Shown: piece by piece, positions 1 through 8,797 of the stretch
Numbering within the stretch: position 1 is the stretch's first letter
Layout of the letters: each line of letters begins with the position of its first letter
Assembly (NCBI GenBank): GCA_018262715.1
Contig: JADFDS010000004.1
Span: 35,664-99,663, forward strand
Direction of reading: 5' to 3'
Origin: Bacteroidota bacterium
GTDB taxonomy: Bacteria; Bacteroidota; Bacteroidia; Bacteroidales; VadinHA17
Length of the DNA: 64,000 nt
Program-made: the position numbers and the translations under genes
Notes under the pieces: generated by a model
What the model was told of the DNA's origin: nothing
What the model saw: only the letters and a program-made list of their open reading frames with translations
Database searches by the model: none

Positions 1-95
1 CAGGTCTCACCAGATTTTCTGATTATTAACGGAATGCAAATTTAAGAAATGATCTTCAAACACTATTATTATCTTCACAAATTGAAAAACCCGAC

Positions 96-797
96 ATGGA
101 AATCACCATAAAGGAATTTATTAAAGGAGCGCAGGAGGCTCAGGGTCTGACAGTTATCATTGATGTCTTCCGGGCCTTCAGCACCGCATGCTATGCCTTT
201 GACAGCGGCATAAACCGTCTTCTCGACGTTGCCACGCCTGAGGAGGCATTTGCACTAAGGGATAAACTAAAGGCTGAGGTAATTATTGCAGGTGAACAGG
301 ATGAAAAGAAACCTGCCGGATTCGACTACGGAAACAGTCCGACCGAGATGCTGACAGGCTCAGTTGCCGGCAAGACGATGATACACTGTACCACGGCGGG
401 AACCAAAGGCATAATCAACGCCGCCGGAGCAACGGAAATCCTCGGGGCCGGACTGGTAAACGCAGGGGCGGTCGCCTCATACATCTCAATGATCAGGCCC
501 GAGAAGGTTACCCTCGTTGCCATGGGCTACAGGGCCCTTGAATCGGCAGAGGAAGACATGCTCTGCGCGAGGTACATAAAAGACGTGCTCGAAGGTCGCG
601 AAAGCGACATATCAAAGGAAACAGAGGCACTGAGGAAGGGATCGGGAAGCAGGTTCTTCAACCCGGCTAATCTTGACTTCAGCCCTCCTACCGACTTCTT
701 CCTCTGCACTGACCTGAACCGTTTCAACTTTGTGCTCAGGGCTGTCATCACCGCCGGCGGATACGCCGAGATTCTAAGGATCAGCATGGATCACTGA
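96..797 (+). CDS. comB: ComB-family 2-phosphosulfolactate phosphatase-like protein
   Basis: A 233-residue cytoplasmic protein of the ComB family (Mg-dependent 2-phosphosulfolactate phosphatase). Family motifs are visible: VIIDVFRA at residues 20-27, YGNSP near 78-82 and a TTAGTKG segment at 99-105, matching the usual TTNGT block. Length is normal for the family. In methanogens ComB acts in coenzyme M synthesis, but many bacteria carry a copy with no other coenzyme M gene, as here, so the true substrate is uncertain. ATG at 96 is the only reasonable start. The gene stands alone; the next gene on this strand begins about 160 nt downstream and may be co-transcribed. Confidence 0.85.
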   Translation: MEITIKEFIKGAQEAQGLTVIIDVFRAFSTACYAFDSGINRLLDVATPEEAFALRDKLKAEVIIAGEQDEKKPAGFDYGNSPTEMLTGSVAGKTMIHCTTAGTKGIINAAGATEILGAGLVNAGAVASYISMIRPEKVTLVAMGYRALESAEEDMLCARYIKDVLEGRESDISKETEALRKGSGSRFFNPANLDFSPPTDFFLCTDLNRFNFVLRAVITAGGYAEILRISMDH

Positions 798-960
798 AAC
801 TTACGATGCTGCAGAGCGGAACAGCGGAAAACTGAAAACAGCTGCCCTGTGACTGAGAAACACAAGAAAACCAAAGGTCTCCCCGTTGATGTGATGACTG
901 CCACCGCCACACGAAATGGCAGGATAATTGTATATTGAATACGGTGATAATCATTTTCAG

Positions 961-2388
961 ATGAAATTCAGACTCCCGAACCTTATACTGCCCCTGGCTT
1001 TTGCAGCACTGACAACCGCTGCCAGCAGCCAGACCGGCCACTCCTTAACAGTAACGGCACAGGACGCTCCCTCAGTCAAGCTAAGGCTTGCATATCACGT
1101 CGGCAACCAGCAGTATGTACGCGACAGCCTTGTAACGGACTCCGGCGGCAGGGGAAGGTTCATGGGAAGTGAGAGACTGCCTGCAGGGGTCTATATGATT
1201 GTCCTGCCTGACAATCTCTTTTTCGAGTTCCTGATTGACGAGGACCAGTTTTTTGACATCCGGTTCAGCAAGAGCGATCCGGTTGCCACCATCTCCTTCA
1301 GTGGTTCCGAGGAGAACACCAGTTTTGTGGCGTACCAGAGGAAATGGAAATCACTTCAGGAGGAGGCAATGAAAATAAACGGCAGGCTTGGCGGGCTACA
1401 GGCCGGAAGCCCGGAGGCATCAGCCGCAAGAAAAGAGCTCACGGACCAGGAGAAGAAGATGAAGCAATACCTGAAGGAGACTGCCGAAGCCAACAAGGGA
1501 ACGCTTCTCGGTGCGATAGCATGGTCAGTGATACCTGTCGAGACTCCTGCAGCAACAGTGCCTCCCGGCACGAATAATCCCGACTCTGTGACGCGCCTTA
1601 TCTCTTATCTTTATTACAAGGATCACTTCTTTGACCACATTGATTTTTCCGAGCCCGGCCTGATCCGAAGTCCCGTTCTTGGCGGAAAACTTGACCAGTT
1701 CTTCAGGCAGGTGGTGGTACAGATGCCTGACTCGATCAATAAGGAAGCCGACAGGCTTCTTGAGAAGAGTGCTGTTGACAGTGCCATGTTCCAGTATGTT
1801 GCTGTATGGCTGATGAACAGGTATGCCTCAAGTGAGATCATGGGTCATGATGCCGTTGTGGTGCACCTGGCTGACAGGGTATATCTTGCAGGAAAAGCGC
1901 CATGGGCTGCAGAAGAGTATGTTTCAGACCTCAGAAAGAGAATTGAACGGCTGAGGCCCAACCTGATCGGCATGAAGGCCCCGGAGCTCCTCATGGGATC
2001 ATTTGCCGGTCATTATGTCTCATTGTACGACGTCAAGGCTGATTTCACGATATTGTATTTCTGGGAACCTGATTGCGGGCATTGCAAGGAGTCAACACCG
2101 CTGTTAAAAGAATATTATGACATGAACAAAGCTTCGGGAATCGAGGTATTTGCCGTCTGTACTCATCATGACCGAGAAAAATGGGAGAGATATATAGTCG
2201 ACAATGGCCTGACATGGATCAACGGATGGGATCCTGAGCGGATGAGCAGGTTCGACTCCCTTTACAATGTTGAATCCACACCAATGGTGTATATCCTCGA
2301 CCGCGACAAAAAGATCATAGCAAAGCGGCTCTCGGTGGAGGATATCCCTTCATTTATCGATACCTACCGGAAATACCAGGCTCATTGA
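961..2388 (+). CDS. Secreted thioredoxin-fold (TlpA/ResA-like) protein with DUF4369/DUF5106-type N-terminus
   Basis: A 475-residue exported thiol-disulfide protein. A signal peptide fills residues 1-24. An N-terminal beta domain of the DUF4369 type and a helical DUF5106-like middle follow, then a thioredoxin fold with the redox pair CGHC at residues 372-375 (context FWEPDCGHC). Such Bacteroidota proteins reduce or shuffle disulfides in the periplasm; the partner is unknown. I chose ATG 961 because the only upstream start in frame is a TTG at 928, which would place 11 polar residues ahead of a clean signal sequence. The 3' end overlaps the convergent btuD-like gene by 7 nt. No promoter with a TAnnTTTG box was found just upstream. 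Confidence 0.85.
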   Translation: MKFRLPNLILPLAFAALTTAASSQTGHSLTVTAQDAPSVKLRLAYHVGNQQYVRDSLVTDSGGRGRFMGSERLPAGVYMIVLPDNLFFEFLIDEDQFFDIRFSKSDPVATISFSGSEENTSFVAYQRKWKSLQEEAMKINGRLGGLQAGSPEASAARKELTDQEKKMKQYLKETAEANKGTLLGAIAWSVIPVETPAATVPPGTNNPDSVTRLISYLYYKDHFFDHIDFSEPGLIRSPVLGGKLDQFFRQVVVQMPDSINKEADRLLEKSAVDSAMFQYVAVWLMNRYASSEIMGHDAVVVHLADRVYLAGKAPWAAEEYVSDLRKRIERLRPNLIGMKAPELLMGSFAGHYVSLYDVKADFTILYFWEPDCGHCKESTPLLKEYYDMNKASGIEVFAVCTHHDREKWERYIVDNGLTWINGWDPERMSRFDSLYNVESTPMVYILDRDKKIIAKRLSVEDIPSFIDTYRKYQAH

Positions 2389-3389
2389 TCATTACCCGGC
2401 AGATCCGTGACCAGGTCATAGAGTGACCCGTATCGTTTTTCATTGCTTCCATCGCTGACCACCCACTCTGTCATGTGACCTCTCTCATATATTTTTACGA
2501 TACGCGGAGCATCAGGATCGGTTGTGTAGCCGCATCTGGCGAGAGCCCTTGTCGTAAGCTTTGCCGCCTTTCCCCTTCCCTCAAGCGCAATGGTGTTCTG
2601 TCTGCCCCTGATAAAGCTGAATGTCCCGTCATTGACGCTGAATGAGAGCAGCGGGCTTTCGAAAGCTCTGGCCAGGCTGCCCGTGAGCATCAGGTCTTCG
2701 GGAGCTCCCTCGGTTACCCCGTCACCGGTCATCAGCCATATCCTGTCGGCCTCATTTATTGCCGTATCAAGGTCATGTGTCGAATAGATCACACATTTCC
2801 CCTTTTCCCGCGTCAGGCGGCGGAGAAGACTTACTATTCCATATCTCGAGGGGAGGTCAAGGAAGGCAGTAGGCTCATCCATTACCAGCAGCCCGGTGTC
2901 CTGTGCAAGTGAACGTGCTATAAGTGTGCGCTGTTTTTCGCCGTCGGAGATGCTGTCTATGCTCCTATCCCCCAGGGCAGCAATACCGGTAGCCTCCAGT
3001 GCGGCAATGACAGCTATATTGTCAGATTCTGTCCGGGTACCTATCCAGTTTGTATACGGGAATCGTCCAAGGGCCACGACGTCACGGACCCGTATATTCC
3101 GTACAGCCACCGGCTCGGTGGAGACGAAGCTGACAATCCTGGGCAGCTGTGACGATCCGGTTTCGTGAAGTGTCCTGCCGTCAAGCATGACCTCGCCAGC
3201 AAGGGCAGGCTGCAGCCCTACCAGTGTCCGTAGCAGTGTGCTCTTGCCTGTGCCGTTGCGGCCAATGAGTGCCACCAGTTCGCCGCGGCGTGCCCGGAGC
3301 GATAGATCCTTCATAACCGAGATGGTTTTCTTCCGCATATAACCTATCTCCAGGTCACGTGTTTCCGCTATTACTCCTCCTCTTCTCAT
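2382..3389 (-). CDS. btuD: Cobalamin ABC transporter ATP-binding protein
   Basis: ATPase of the FecE/BtuD class, 335 residues. Walker A GRNGTGKS lies at residues 43-50, the signature motif SDGEKQR near 147 and Walker B LLVMDEP near 167. About 80 extra residues follow the ATPase core, a tail common in Bacteroidota copies of this transporter. I placed the start at 3389 rather than 3431: an AGGAGG Shine-Dalgarno sequence sits 7 nt before this ATG, and the ATG overlaps the permease stop as TGATG, which points to translational coupling. It is the last gene of the riboswitch-controlled cobalamin operon. Assignment to cobalamin rather than iron-siderophore rests on the operon context. Confidence 0.9.
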   Translation of the reverse strand: MRRGGVIAETRDLEIGYMRKKTISVMKDLSLRARRGELVALIGRNGTGKSTLLRTLVGLQPALAGEVMLDGRTLHETGSSQLPRIVSFVSTEPVAVRNIRVRDVVALGRFPYTNWIGTRTESDNIAVIAALEATGIAALGDRSIDSISDGEKQRTLIARSLAQDTGLLVMDEPTAFLDLPSRYGIVSLLRRLTREKGKCVIYSTHDLDTAINEADRIWLMTGDGVTEGAPEDLMLTGSLARAFESPLLSFSVNDGTFSFIRGRQNTIALEGRGKAAKLTTRALARCGYTTDPDAPRIVKIYERGHMTEWVVSDGSNEKRYGSLYDLVTDLPGNDQ

Positions 3390-4423
3390 CAGAACCTCCT
3401 CCCAAGACCCGCTTTGCCCAGAATGATCCATAATACCACCGGGATGCCTATCAGTGATGTGACGGTATTTACCGGTATCACGTGCCCGCCGCCCGGCATC
3501 ACCGAGATGATGTCACTCAACAGCAGAATCACTGCTCCTGTCAGTGCGGTGGCAGGCATCAGTATGCGATGGTCAGCTGTGCCGAAGAGCAGCCTGGCTA
3601 TATGTGGCACGGCTACCCCGATAAAGGCCAGCGGCCCGCAGAAGGCTGTCACACTCCCGGCAAGTATGCTTGCCGACGCCAGCAGAATAATGCGTGTTCT
3701 CTGCATTCTCACACCCACCGTCCTTGAGAATGTCTCACCCATCAGTATGGCATTGAGTGGTTTCACCATGGTAAACGCTATGGCCAGTCCGGCAGCGGTG
3801 GCAAGGGCGAGGGCCCTGATCTGCGGATAAGAAATATTGCCGAGGTTGCCCATCGTCCAGATCACATAGGTACGAAGCATCACTTCGTTGCTGAAGTACT
3901 GCATCAGGCTCACTACTGCCGAGATGGCGCTGGCCAGAAGCATGCCGACTATCAGTACTGTCATTATATCGCGCATGCGTGCCGATACCGCCATGATAAT
4001 TATCATTACGGCTCCGGCGCCGGCCCAGGCAGCAAGTATCACTCCCCACCCGGCAAGAATGCTCCCCTCAGCCAGGGTGAAAAGCGGGGTGAGCGTCAGC
4101 AGCGTGAGGGCTACGCCCAGGCCGGCGCCGGAGCTTACACCCATCACGTCAGGACCGGCAAGCGGATTTCTGAACAGCGTCTGCATAAGCAACCCGCTGA
4201 CTGACATGGCAGCGCCGGCAAGAACAGCTGTAAGAGCCTTCGGAAGACGAAACTGCATCACAATAATCTCATCTCCGGCGGGCCCGCTGCTGAAAAGAGC
4301 CTTTAAAACATCTGAAGCAGCCATCTGCGTACTGCCAATCAGCATATCTGCCATGAACAGGATAAGCGTCAACAGGAAGAGACCTGCCATCGAAACCGCA
4401 ATCCTTGTGCTACCCTCCCTCAT
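3389..4423 (-). CDS. btuC: Cobalamin ABC transporter permease (FecCD family)
   Basis: A 344-residue inner-membrane permease of the FecCD/BtuC family with many hydrophobic helices (about ten expected). Typical blocks are seen: the FRNPLAGPDVMG segment near 85-96, the GPLAFIGVAVPHIAR segment near 265 (the coupling region that contacts the ATPase) and the conserved terminal PGGGHVIPVNTVTSLIG region. It forms the translocation pore with two BtuD subunits. Its start overlaps the btuF-like stop by 4 nt (ATGA), and its stop overlaps the btuD start, so the three genes are translationally coupled. Family members also move haem or ferric siderophores; the upstream cobalamin riboswitch decides for corrinoids. 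Confidence 0.92.
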   Translation of the reverse strand: MREGSTRIAVSMAGLFLLTLILFMADMLIGSTQMAASDVLKALFSSGPAGDEIIVMQFRLPKALTAVLAGAAMSVSGLLMQTLFRNPLAGPDVMGVSSGAGLGVALTLLTLTPLFTLAEGSILAGWGVILAAWAGAGAVMIIIMAVSARMRDIMTVLIVGMLLASAISAVVSLMQYFSNEVMLRTYVIWTMGNLGNISYPQIRALALATAAGLAIAFTMVKPLNAILMGETFSRTVGVRMQRTRIILLASASILAGSVTAFCGPLAFIGVAVPHIARLLFGTADHRILMPATALTGAVILLLSDIISVMPGGGHVIPVNTVTSLIGIPVVLWIILGKAGLGRRF

Positions 4424-5556
4424 TCCAGCTTCCTGTAGTAGAATTGCACATATCCCGGCATCAGTTCAGGGTGAATTATCGATACCAGGTCACTGAGAAG
4501 CAGATCAGGTCTCACCACGGCACTCTCCCAGTAGTCATTGCCTCCTTCTTCCGTGACTCTCCTGCGGTTGTTCCACACCTTCCCTTCGCTGAAAAGCGGG
4601 AGAGAGGCCAGGCGGGGGTCAGCGGCAGCTATCCCGGCCAGATTCTCTGCGGCCCCCGGGTTGATCCACAGTTCAGCCTCCGCAGCCCTCCTGAAAACTG
4701 ATTCTACTGAGAAAGGCACTGAATTGGGACCGGTCATATCACTGTAGATGTAATGACCTCCTGCATCCTCAATAAGCCTGCCGATATAGGAATCTGATGG
4801 TGAAACATACCATACATCCTCCCACGGTGCACCCAGAAGCACATCCGGACGACTGGTTATGCCGTTCCTCACCTTATCTGCCAGCTCCCGGTACGCACCT
4901 GAGACACGGATGAAAATACTGTCAGCCCGCTGCTCCCTGCCGGTAAGCAGGCCGAAAAGCCTTATCCATTCACACCTGGAGAGAGGGTGTTCCTCAAGAT
5001 AATCAGCATTGTAGAAGACCTTCACCCCTGTTTCGGAAAGTCTGGAAGTGTTCCCGGTGGAGGGATCAGCAACGCCATAGGCCATCAGCAGATCAGGTTC
5101 CAGCGAAATGACCAGCTCCTTGTTCAGGCTCCCCTCATAACCCACATCACGGATTGTGCCTCTGCGCAGACCTTCCAGAACAACAGAATCATAGATCAGC
5201 GACGAGCCGGAGATTCCTGCAATCAGGCTGTCAGCCCCAAGCGCCCGCATCATTGCAATGTGAGTTGTAGACATGCATATCATTCTCCTCACCGGTATCC
5301 TGATTGTCTGAGTCTCCCTTATATCTGAGGGCACTGCGGAGTCACGCGGGATGAGATACCAGACGTGCTGTATTCCGGGTGAATTCTGCCAGGGTTCGCT
5401 GACGGTAACCCTGAAATAATTCTTTTCTTTTTCAATGGTCAACCTTCCTGCAACAGGATTGTCAACGCCGGATCCCGATGCCTGATTGTTTCCCGCATTG
5501 CGGCACGAGGAGAGGACCAGTGCCGCTGCGATAACCGACACGAGAATCCTGGTCAC
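4420..5556 (-). CDS. btuF: Cobalamin-binding lipoprotein of the ABC importer (BtuF/FecB type)
   Basis: A 378-residue periplasmic-binding lipoprotein. The signal peptide ends in a lipobox VLSSC with the lipidated cysteine at residue 18, so it is probably anchored to a membrane facing the periplasm. The body has the two-lobe class III fold, with segments such as RRMICMSTTHIAMMRALG, LNKELVISLEPDLLMAYG and the C-terminal lobe, and matches FecB/BtuF proteins in length. It hands the corrinoid to the BtuCD permease. Its start overlaps the stop of the protease gene by 4 nt (ATGA), which ties that protease into the same transcript. Substrate is inferred from riboswitch and neighbours. Confidence 0.88.
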   Translation of the reverse strand: MTRILVSVIAAALVLSSCRNAGNNQASGSGVDNPVAGRLTIEKEKNYFRVTVSEPWQNSPGIQHVWYLIPRDSAVPSDIRETQTIRIPVRRMICMSTTHIAMMRALGADSLIAGISGSSLIYDSVVLEGLRRGTIRDVGYEGSLNKELVISLEPDLLMAYGVADPSTGNTSRLSETGVKVFYNADYLEEHPLSRCEWIRLFGLLTGREQRADSIFIRVSGAYRELADKVRNGITSRPDVLLGAPWEDVWYVSPSDSYIGRLIEDAGGHYIYSDMTGPNSVPFSVESVFRRAAEAELWINPGAAENLAGIAAADPRLASLPLFSEGKVWNNRRRVTEEGGNDYWESAVVRPDLLLSDLVSIIHPELMPGYVQFYYRKLE

Positions 5557-7727
5557 TCCGTACCGGTTTTTACGAGGGTGCCTGAGTAAAAAACCGAGTC
5601 AGCCCTCAGACCGTAGTGGTAAATCCCGGGCGCCAGCCCCGGTAATGGTACTGTGAGCTCGCCCGGGAAGATATTCCTGTACTCACCTGTCGATACTACT
5701 CTCCCGACATTGTCATATATCGTAAGGGTTGTGCTGGTCACTCCCCTTTCGGTAAGTATGAATGTCACCTCTGAGGCGAAAGGATTCGGATAAACCTTCA
5801 GGTCTGTAGTCTCCTGTTCAGGGTCTTCAAGCTGGTTAAGTACGGTGTTTTCAACCATTACAGCCTTGATCCCGAGCGAAACAGCCATCGGGAACGAAGG
5901 ATGCTGGGTGAACGGCTTCCATGCTGAACCGCTATAGAAGTAAGCTGTATTCTGCGACGGCAGGGCCCATGGTGCCGACCGTGCCACGGCAAACTGAGTC
6001 TGCGGCTGGTTCAGCGGATTTTTGTAATAGACAGTGTAGCCGGCATAAAATGATCCTGTCACCTTTATGGTCCTTCCGAAATCGACTTCCAGTACTGAGC
6101 CACTCACGGCCTCGTTGATCCGGAGTTTTCTGGTGGCTATGACGCTGCCCGGAAGAGCGCCTCCGTTCCATATATAAAAGCGAACCGAGTCGGCAACATT
6201 GATGAATGATGAAGCGGAGACCTGCAACCTGAGCCAGGCTATCTCACCGGTTCCTGAGAAAGGAATATACTCTGCATACCTGGTAAGCACATCAGAATTG
6301 TTGCCGGTGGCAAGGCCCCATCCGGGGGATGAGTATGCGTCAGTTGTGCCGGGGTCGTTCACCGGTATACCTCCGATGGTATCTGACCTGGAGAGGTTAT
6401 ATCCGTAGGGATCACGGCCGCTGACCAGTGTGGCGCCCGTGCCTGCCGGATCAAGCCATGGCCTCAGATGACCGGAGGAGACCGTCGTTATATTGAACAT
6501 TCTGATCAGTTTGGCATAATAGTCGTTTGCAGGATCATCACAGGTAGCCGCTCCTCCGGTAAGGGTTCCCCTTAGCCTTCCGTTCTGGTCGAACAGCGGC
6601 GCTCCCGACGATCCTCTCTCGGTTGTCCCCAGATCCCACCTGAGCACACGCCAGAATCCTGCCGCGACAAATCCCTCCACAGGATATGACGCTGTGACCG
6701 GGGCGTTATCATCAATTGAAAGCTTCATCACATCCCCCTCGGGGTGATGGAGGGTAAAGGTATTGGTCGGGGTTGTGGCCGTAATATCCCAGCCGGTGAA
6801 ATATGGTCTTGCGACCAGTGACGGGAACTGGTTCAGTTCCACAAGGGCGAAATCTATCTCAGGATTGGTGGCTCTCAGCTCCGACCCGGTAAGGGTGTAG
6901 GTGTTGGTCATGTCCGGTCCGGCGCAGGAGGGACTCCGGTAATTGAGGACAAACACCGTATTCGTTGCATGGCTCTGATTCTCAATGCAATGATTTGCCG
7001 TGATCAGGTAAGCCCTGCTTACGTTTCCTGTATTGTTTACCATAACACCGGTACAGAGCTCGGTCCCTGCCACCAGGAGACGAACCACTGAGCGGGAAGC
7101 AGTCAGATAGAGGGGATTGGTTGAACAGTTGAGGTCAATCTCGCAGTCGTCTGAGTGTCCGTAATAGAAATCCTTTATTCCATCAGGACTGAAGAAGCCT
7201 GTGAAATCATGAGCCACCTGCGTCACCCCCACCGAGTTTTCAGGAATGCGGGTACCGGGGAAGTGGCATTCCAGTACCAGCCTTTCCCCCGGAACAGGCA
7301 TAACCGGCATGGAGAGGGTGCCGGAAGTACTCTCTCCGGTGAATGCTCCCCGCACTATCTGCCTGTCGTGATCATAAACATAGATATAGGCTCCCCGGGG
7401 CAGGTTATAAGGTGAAAGGATGACATTTAACGAAAGTGCTCCCTTTGAGGACACAGGCAGTACCCATATGGTTTCTGATCCTCTCGTGGCAATGAATCCG
7501 GAGTTGAACGGGGTGAGGCTGACTTCAACCGGAATGGCAAACCGGAATGGCTGATCCTTTGGCTGGTTCACTGCGCGCATAGCCTCGGCATGCTGCGGAT
7601 CAACACTGATCTCATGCCACTTTCCGATCTCCGGAAAGAGAGGACTGCCTGAGGGGAACTCCGGTTGCCCGCACACGAGAAGCGATGCGGAGAGGCTTAC
7701 AATGGCTATGAGAATTAGTCTCTTCAA
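5553..7727 (-). CDS. Secreted trypsin-like (lysyl endopeptidase-like) serine protease with T9SS sorting domain, inside the cobalamin operon
   Basis: A 724-residue exported protein. Residues 1-20 form a signal peptide. A trypsin-fold protease domain follows, with a complete apparent triad: His246 in ITANHC, Asp292 in EIDFALVEL and Ser374 in GSSGAPLF. Cysteine-bearing segments such as DDCEIDLNCS resemble lysyl endopeptidases (S1 family). A beta-rich region of about 480-640 leads to a type IX secretion sorting domain (LKVYPNPF near 645, ending in GIYHYGLRADS and a basic tail). It should be exported by the T9SS and attached to the surface or released. It lies 38 nt after btuG and overlaps btuF by 4 nt. 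Cleavage specificity and its link to cobalamin uptake are inference. Confidence 0.88.
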   Translation of the reverse strand: MKRLILIAIVSLSASLLVCGQPEFPSGSPLFPEIGKWHEISVDPQHAEAMRAVNQPKDQPFRFAIPVEVSLTPFNSGFIATRGSETIWVLPVSSKGALSLNVILSPYNLPRGAYIYVYDHDRQIVRGAFTGESTSGTLSMPVMPVPGERLVLECHFPGTRIPENSVGVTQVAHDFTGFFSPDGIKDFYYGHSDDCEIDLNCSTNPLYLTASRSVVRLLVAGTELCTGVMVNNTGNVSRAYLITANHCIENQSHATNTVFVLNYRSPSCAGPDMTNTYTLTGSELRATNPEIDFALVELNQFPSLVARPYFTGWDITATTPTNTFTLHHPEGDVMKLSIDDNAPVTASYPVEGFVAAGFWRVLRWDLGTTERGSSGAPLFDQNGRLRGTLTGGAATCDDPANDYYAKLIRMFNITTVSSGHLRPWLDPAGTGATLVSGRDPYGYNLSRSDTIGGIPVNDPGTTDAYSSPGWGLATGNNSDVLTRYAEYIPFSGTGEIAWLRLQVSASSFINVADSVRFYIWNGGALPGSVIATRKLRINEAVSGSVLEVDFGRTIKVTGSFYAGYTVYYKNPLNQPQTQFAVARSAPWALPSQNTAYFYSGSAWKPFTQHPSFPMAVSLGIKAVMVENTVLNQLEDPEQETTDLKVYPNPFASEVTFILTERGVTSTTLTIYDNVGRVVSTGEYRNIFPGELTVPLPGLAPGIYHYGLRADSVFYSGTLVKTGTE

Positions 7728-7765
7728 TTGCCTGAGGTTAAAGCTCTAAAATTAGCAAAAAGTAG

Positions 7766-8797
7766 CTAATCCTTCATATAATGCATATAACCGGGGATTA
7801 TGCCCGCCTGTTCGGTGTCAATTAGTTCTCCCCTGCTGTTGTAGATCAGCAGGTCTCCCTTCTGCTGGTAATCAATGGCATCAGTGACTGCCACCATGCC
7901 CCGCGGGCCTGCAATAAGCTTATAGAACAACCTGTCGCCGGCCGGGATAAAAACCCCGGACGGCAGTGCATCTGCAGTCACCTGCATTCTCCTGACCCCT
8001 TCATCGAGGTAGTAGAGGGTGTCGCCTGCCGCATTGCAGGTGAGTGATGAGGGATTGTCATCAACAGTGCGGAATTGCAGTTCAGCCTCCTTTTCAAGAG
8101 TGGAGGTATTAATTCTCACAATCCTTGGAATCTCTTCACCCTGCCAGCCCCCGGTGCAGAGTACCCACAGCTTCCCGTTGCAGTCAAGAACCATGCTCTC
8201 CGGCTCGAGTCCGACGCTTATGGTCCTGATCAGATTGCCGGTGGCCAGGTCCGTGACGGTGATGGTGCTTCCTGCTGACCAGTGAGCCGCAAAGAGCCTG
8301 CCGGCCGAGATGACCATCGCCTCTGTTGATGAACCAACCTCGATTTCATCAGATACTGCCATTCCGTCAAGGTCCAGAACCTTGATCCCTCCGTCCTGCA
8401 GGCTGCTGATGTATCCTTTCATTTCGTTTATCACCATCTGCCTAGGAGAGGCAAGGCCGGTGACAGTACCGAGGCTCTCCATGGTTGCCATGTCAATTGC
8501 TTCTATTGTTCCGGAGTTGTTGACAACTATGTAGCCCATGCTGCCCTCAACCGCCATGAATGAGGGTATGTCACCCAGCGCCCTCCCGTTCACGGTACCA
8601 AAAAGATCATTGTAAATCTCCCCGGTCTCAAGGCTGTAAAATGAGATCGTGCCGTTTCCGGCCAGATAGTTTCCTTCATTAAGTACAAAGAATCCCTCTC
8701 CCTCAGGGTAAGAGGCCGGCTTCTCCTGTGGTTCACAGGCTGAAGCAAGCAGTAAAGTCAAAGCGGTAATGATCTTACAGTACGTTTTCATTTTCAT
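7766..8797 (-). CDS. btuG: Surface cobalamin-binding beta-propeller lipoprotein
   Basis: A 343-residue lipoprotein (lipobox ASAC, cysteine at residue 21) with YncE/DUF5074-like propeller repeats such as GYIVVNNSGTIEAIDMATM and KLWVLCTGGWQGEE. Length, lipobox and the position directly after the TonB receptor match BtuG of Bacteroidetes, a very tight surface binder of vitamin B12 that caps BtuB. Its start overlaps the 3' end of btuB by 23 nt; a second in-frame ATG two codons later (8791) is equally possible. Family and context agree well. That this copy binds cobalamin and not another corrinoid or cofactor cannot be read from the sequence. Confidence 0.85.
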   Translation of the reverse strand: MKMKTYCKIITALTLLLASACEPQEKPASYPEGEGFFVLNEGNYLAGNGTISFYSLETGEIYNDLFGTVNGRALGDIPSFMAVEGSMGYIVVNNSGTIEAIDMATMESLGTVTGLASPRQMVINEMKGYISSLQDGGIKVLDLDGMAVSDEIEVGSSTEAMVISAGRLFAAHWSAGSTITVTDLATGNLIRTISVGLEPESMVLDCNGKLWVLCTGGWQGEEIPRIVRINTSTLEKEAELQFRTVDDNPSSLTCNAAGDTLYYLDEGVRRMQVTADALPSGVFIPAGDRLFYKLIAGPRGMVAVTDAIDYQQKGDLLIYNSRGELIDTEQAGIIPGYMHYMKD

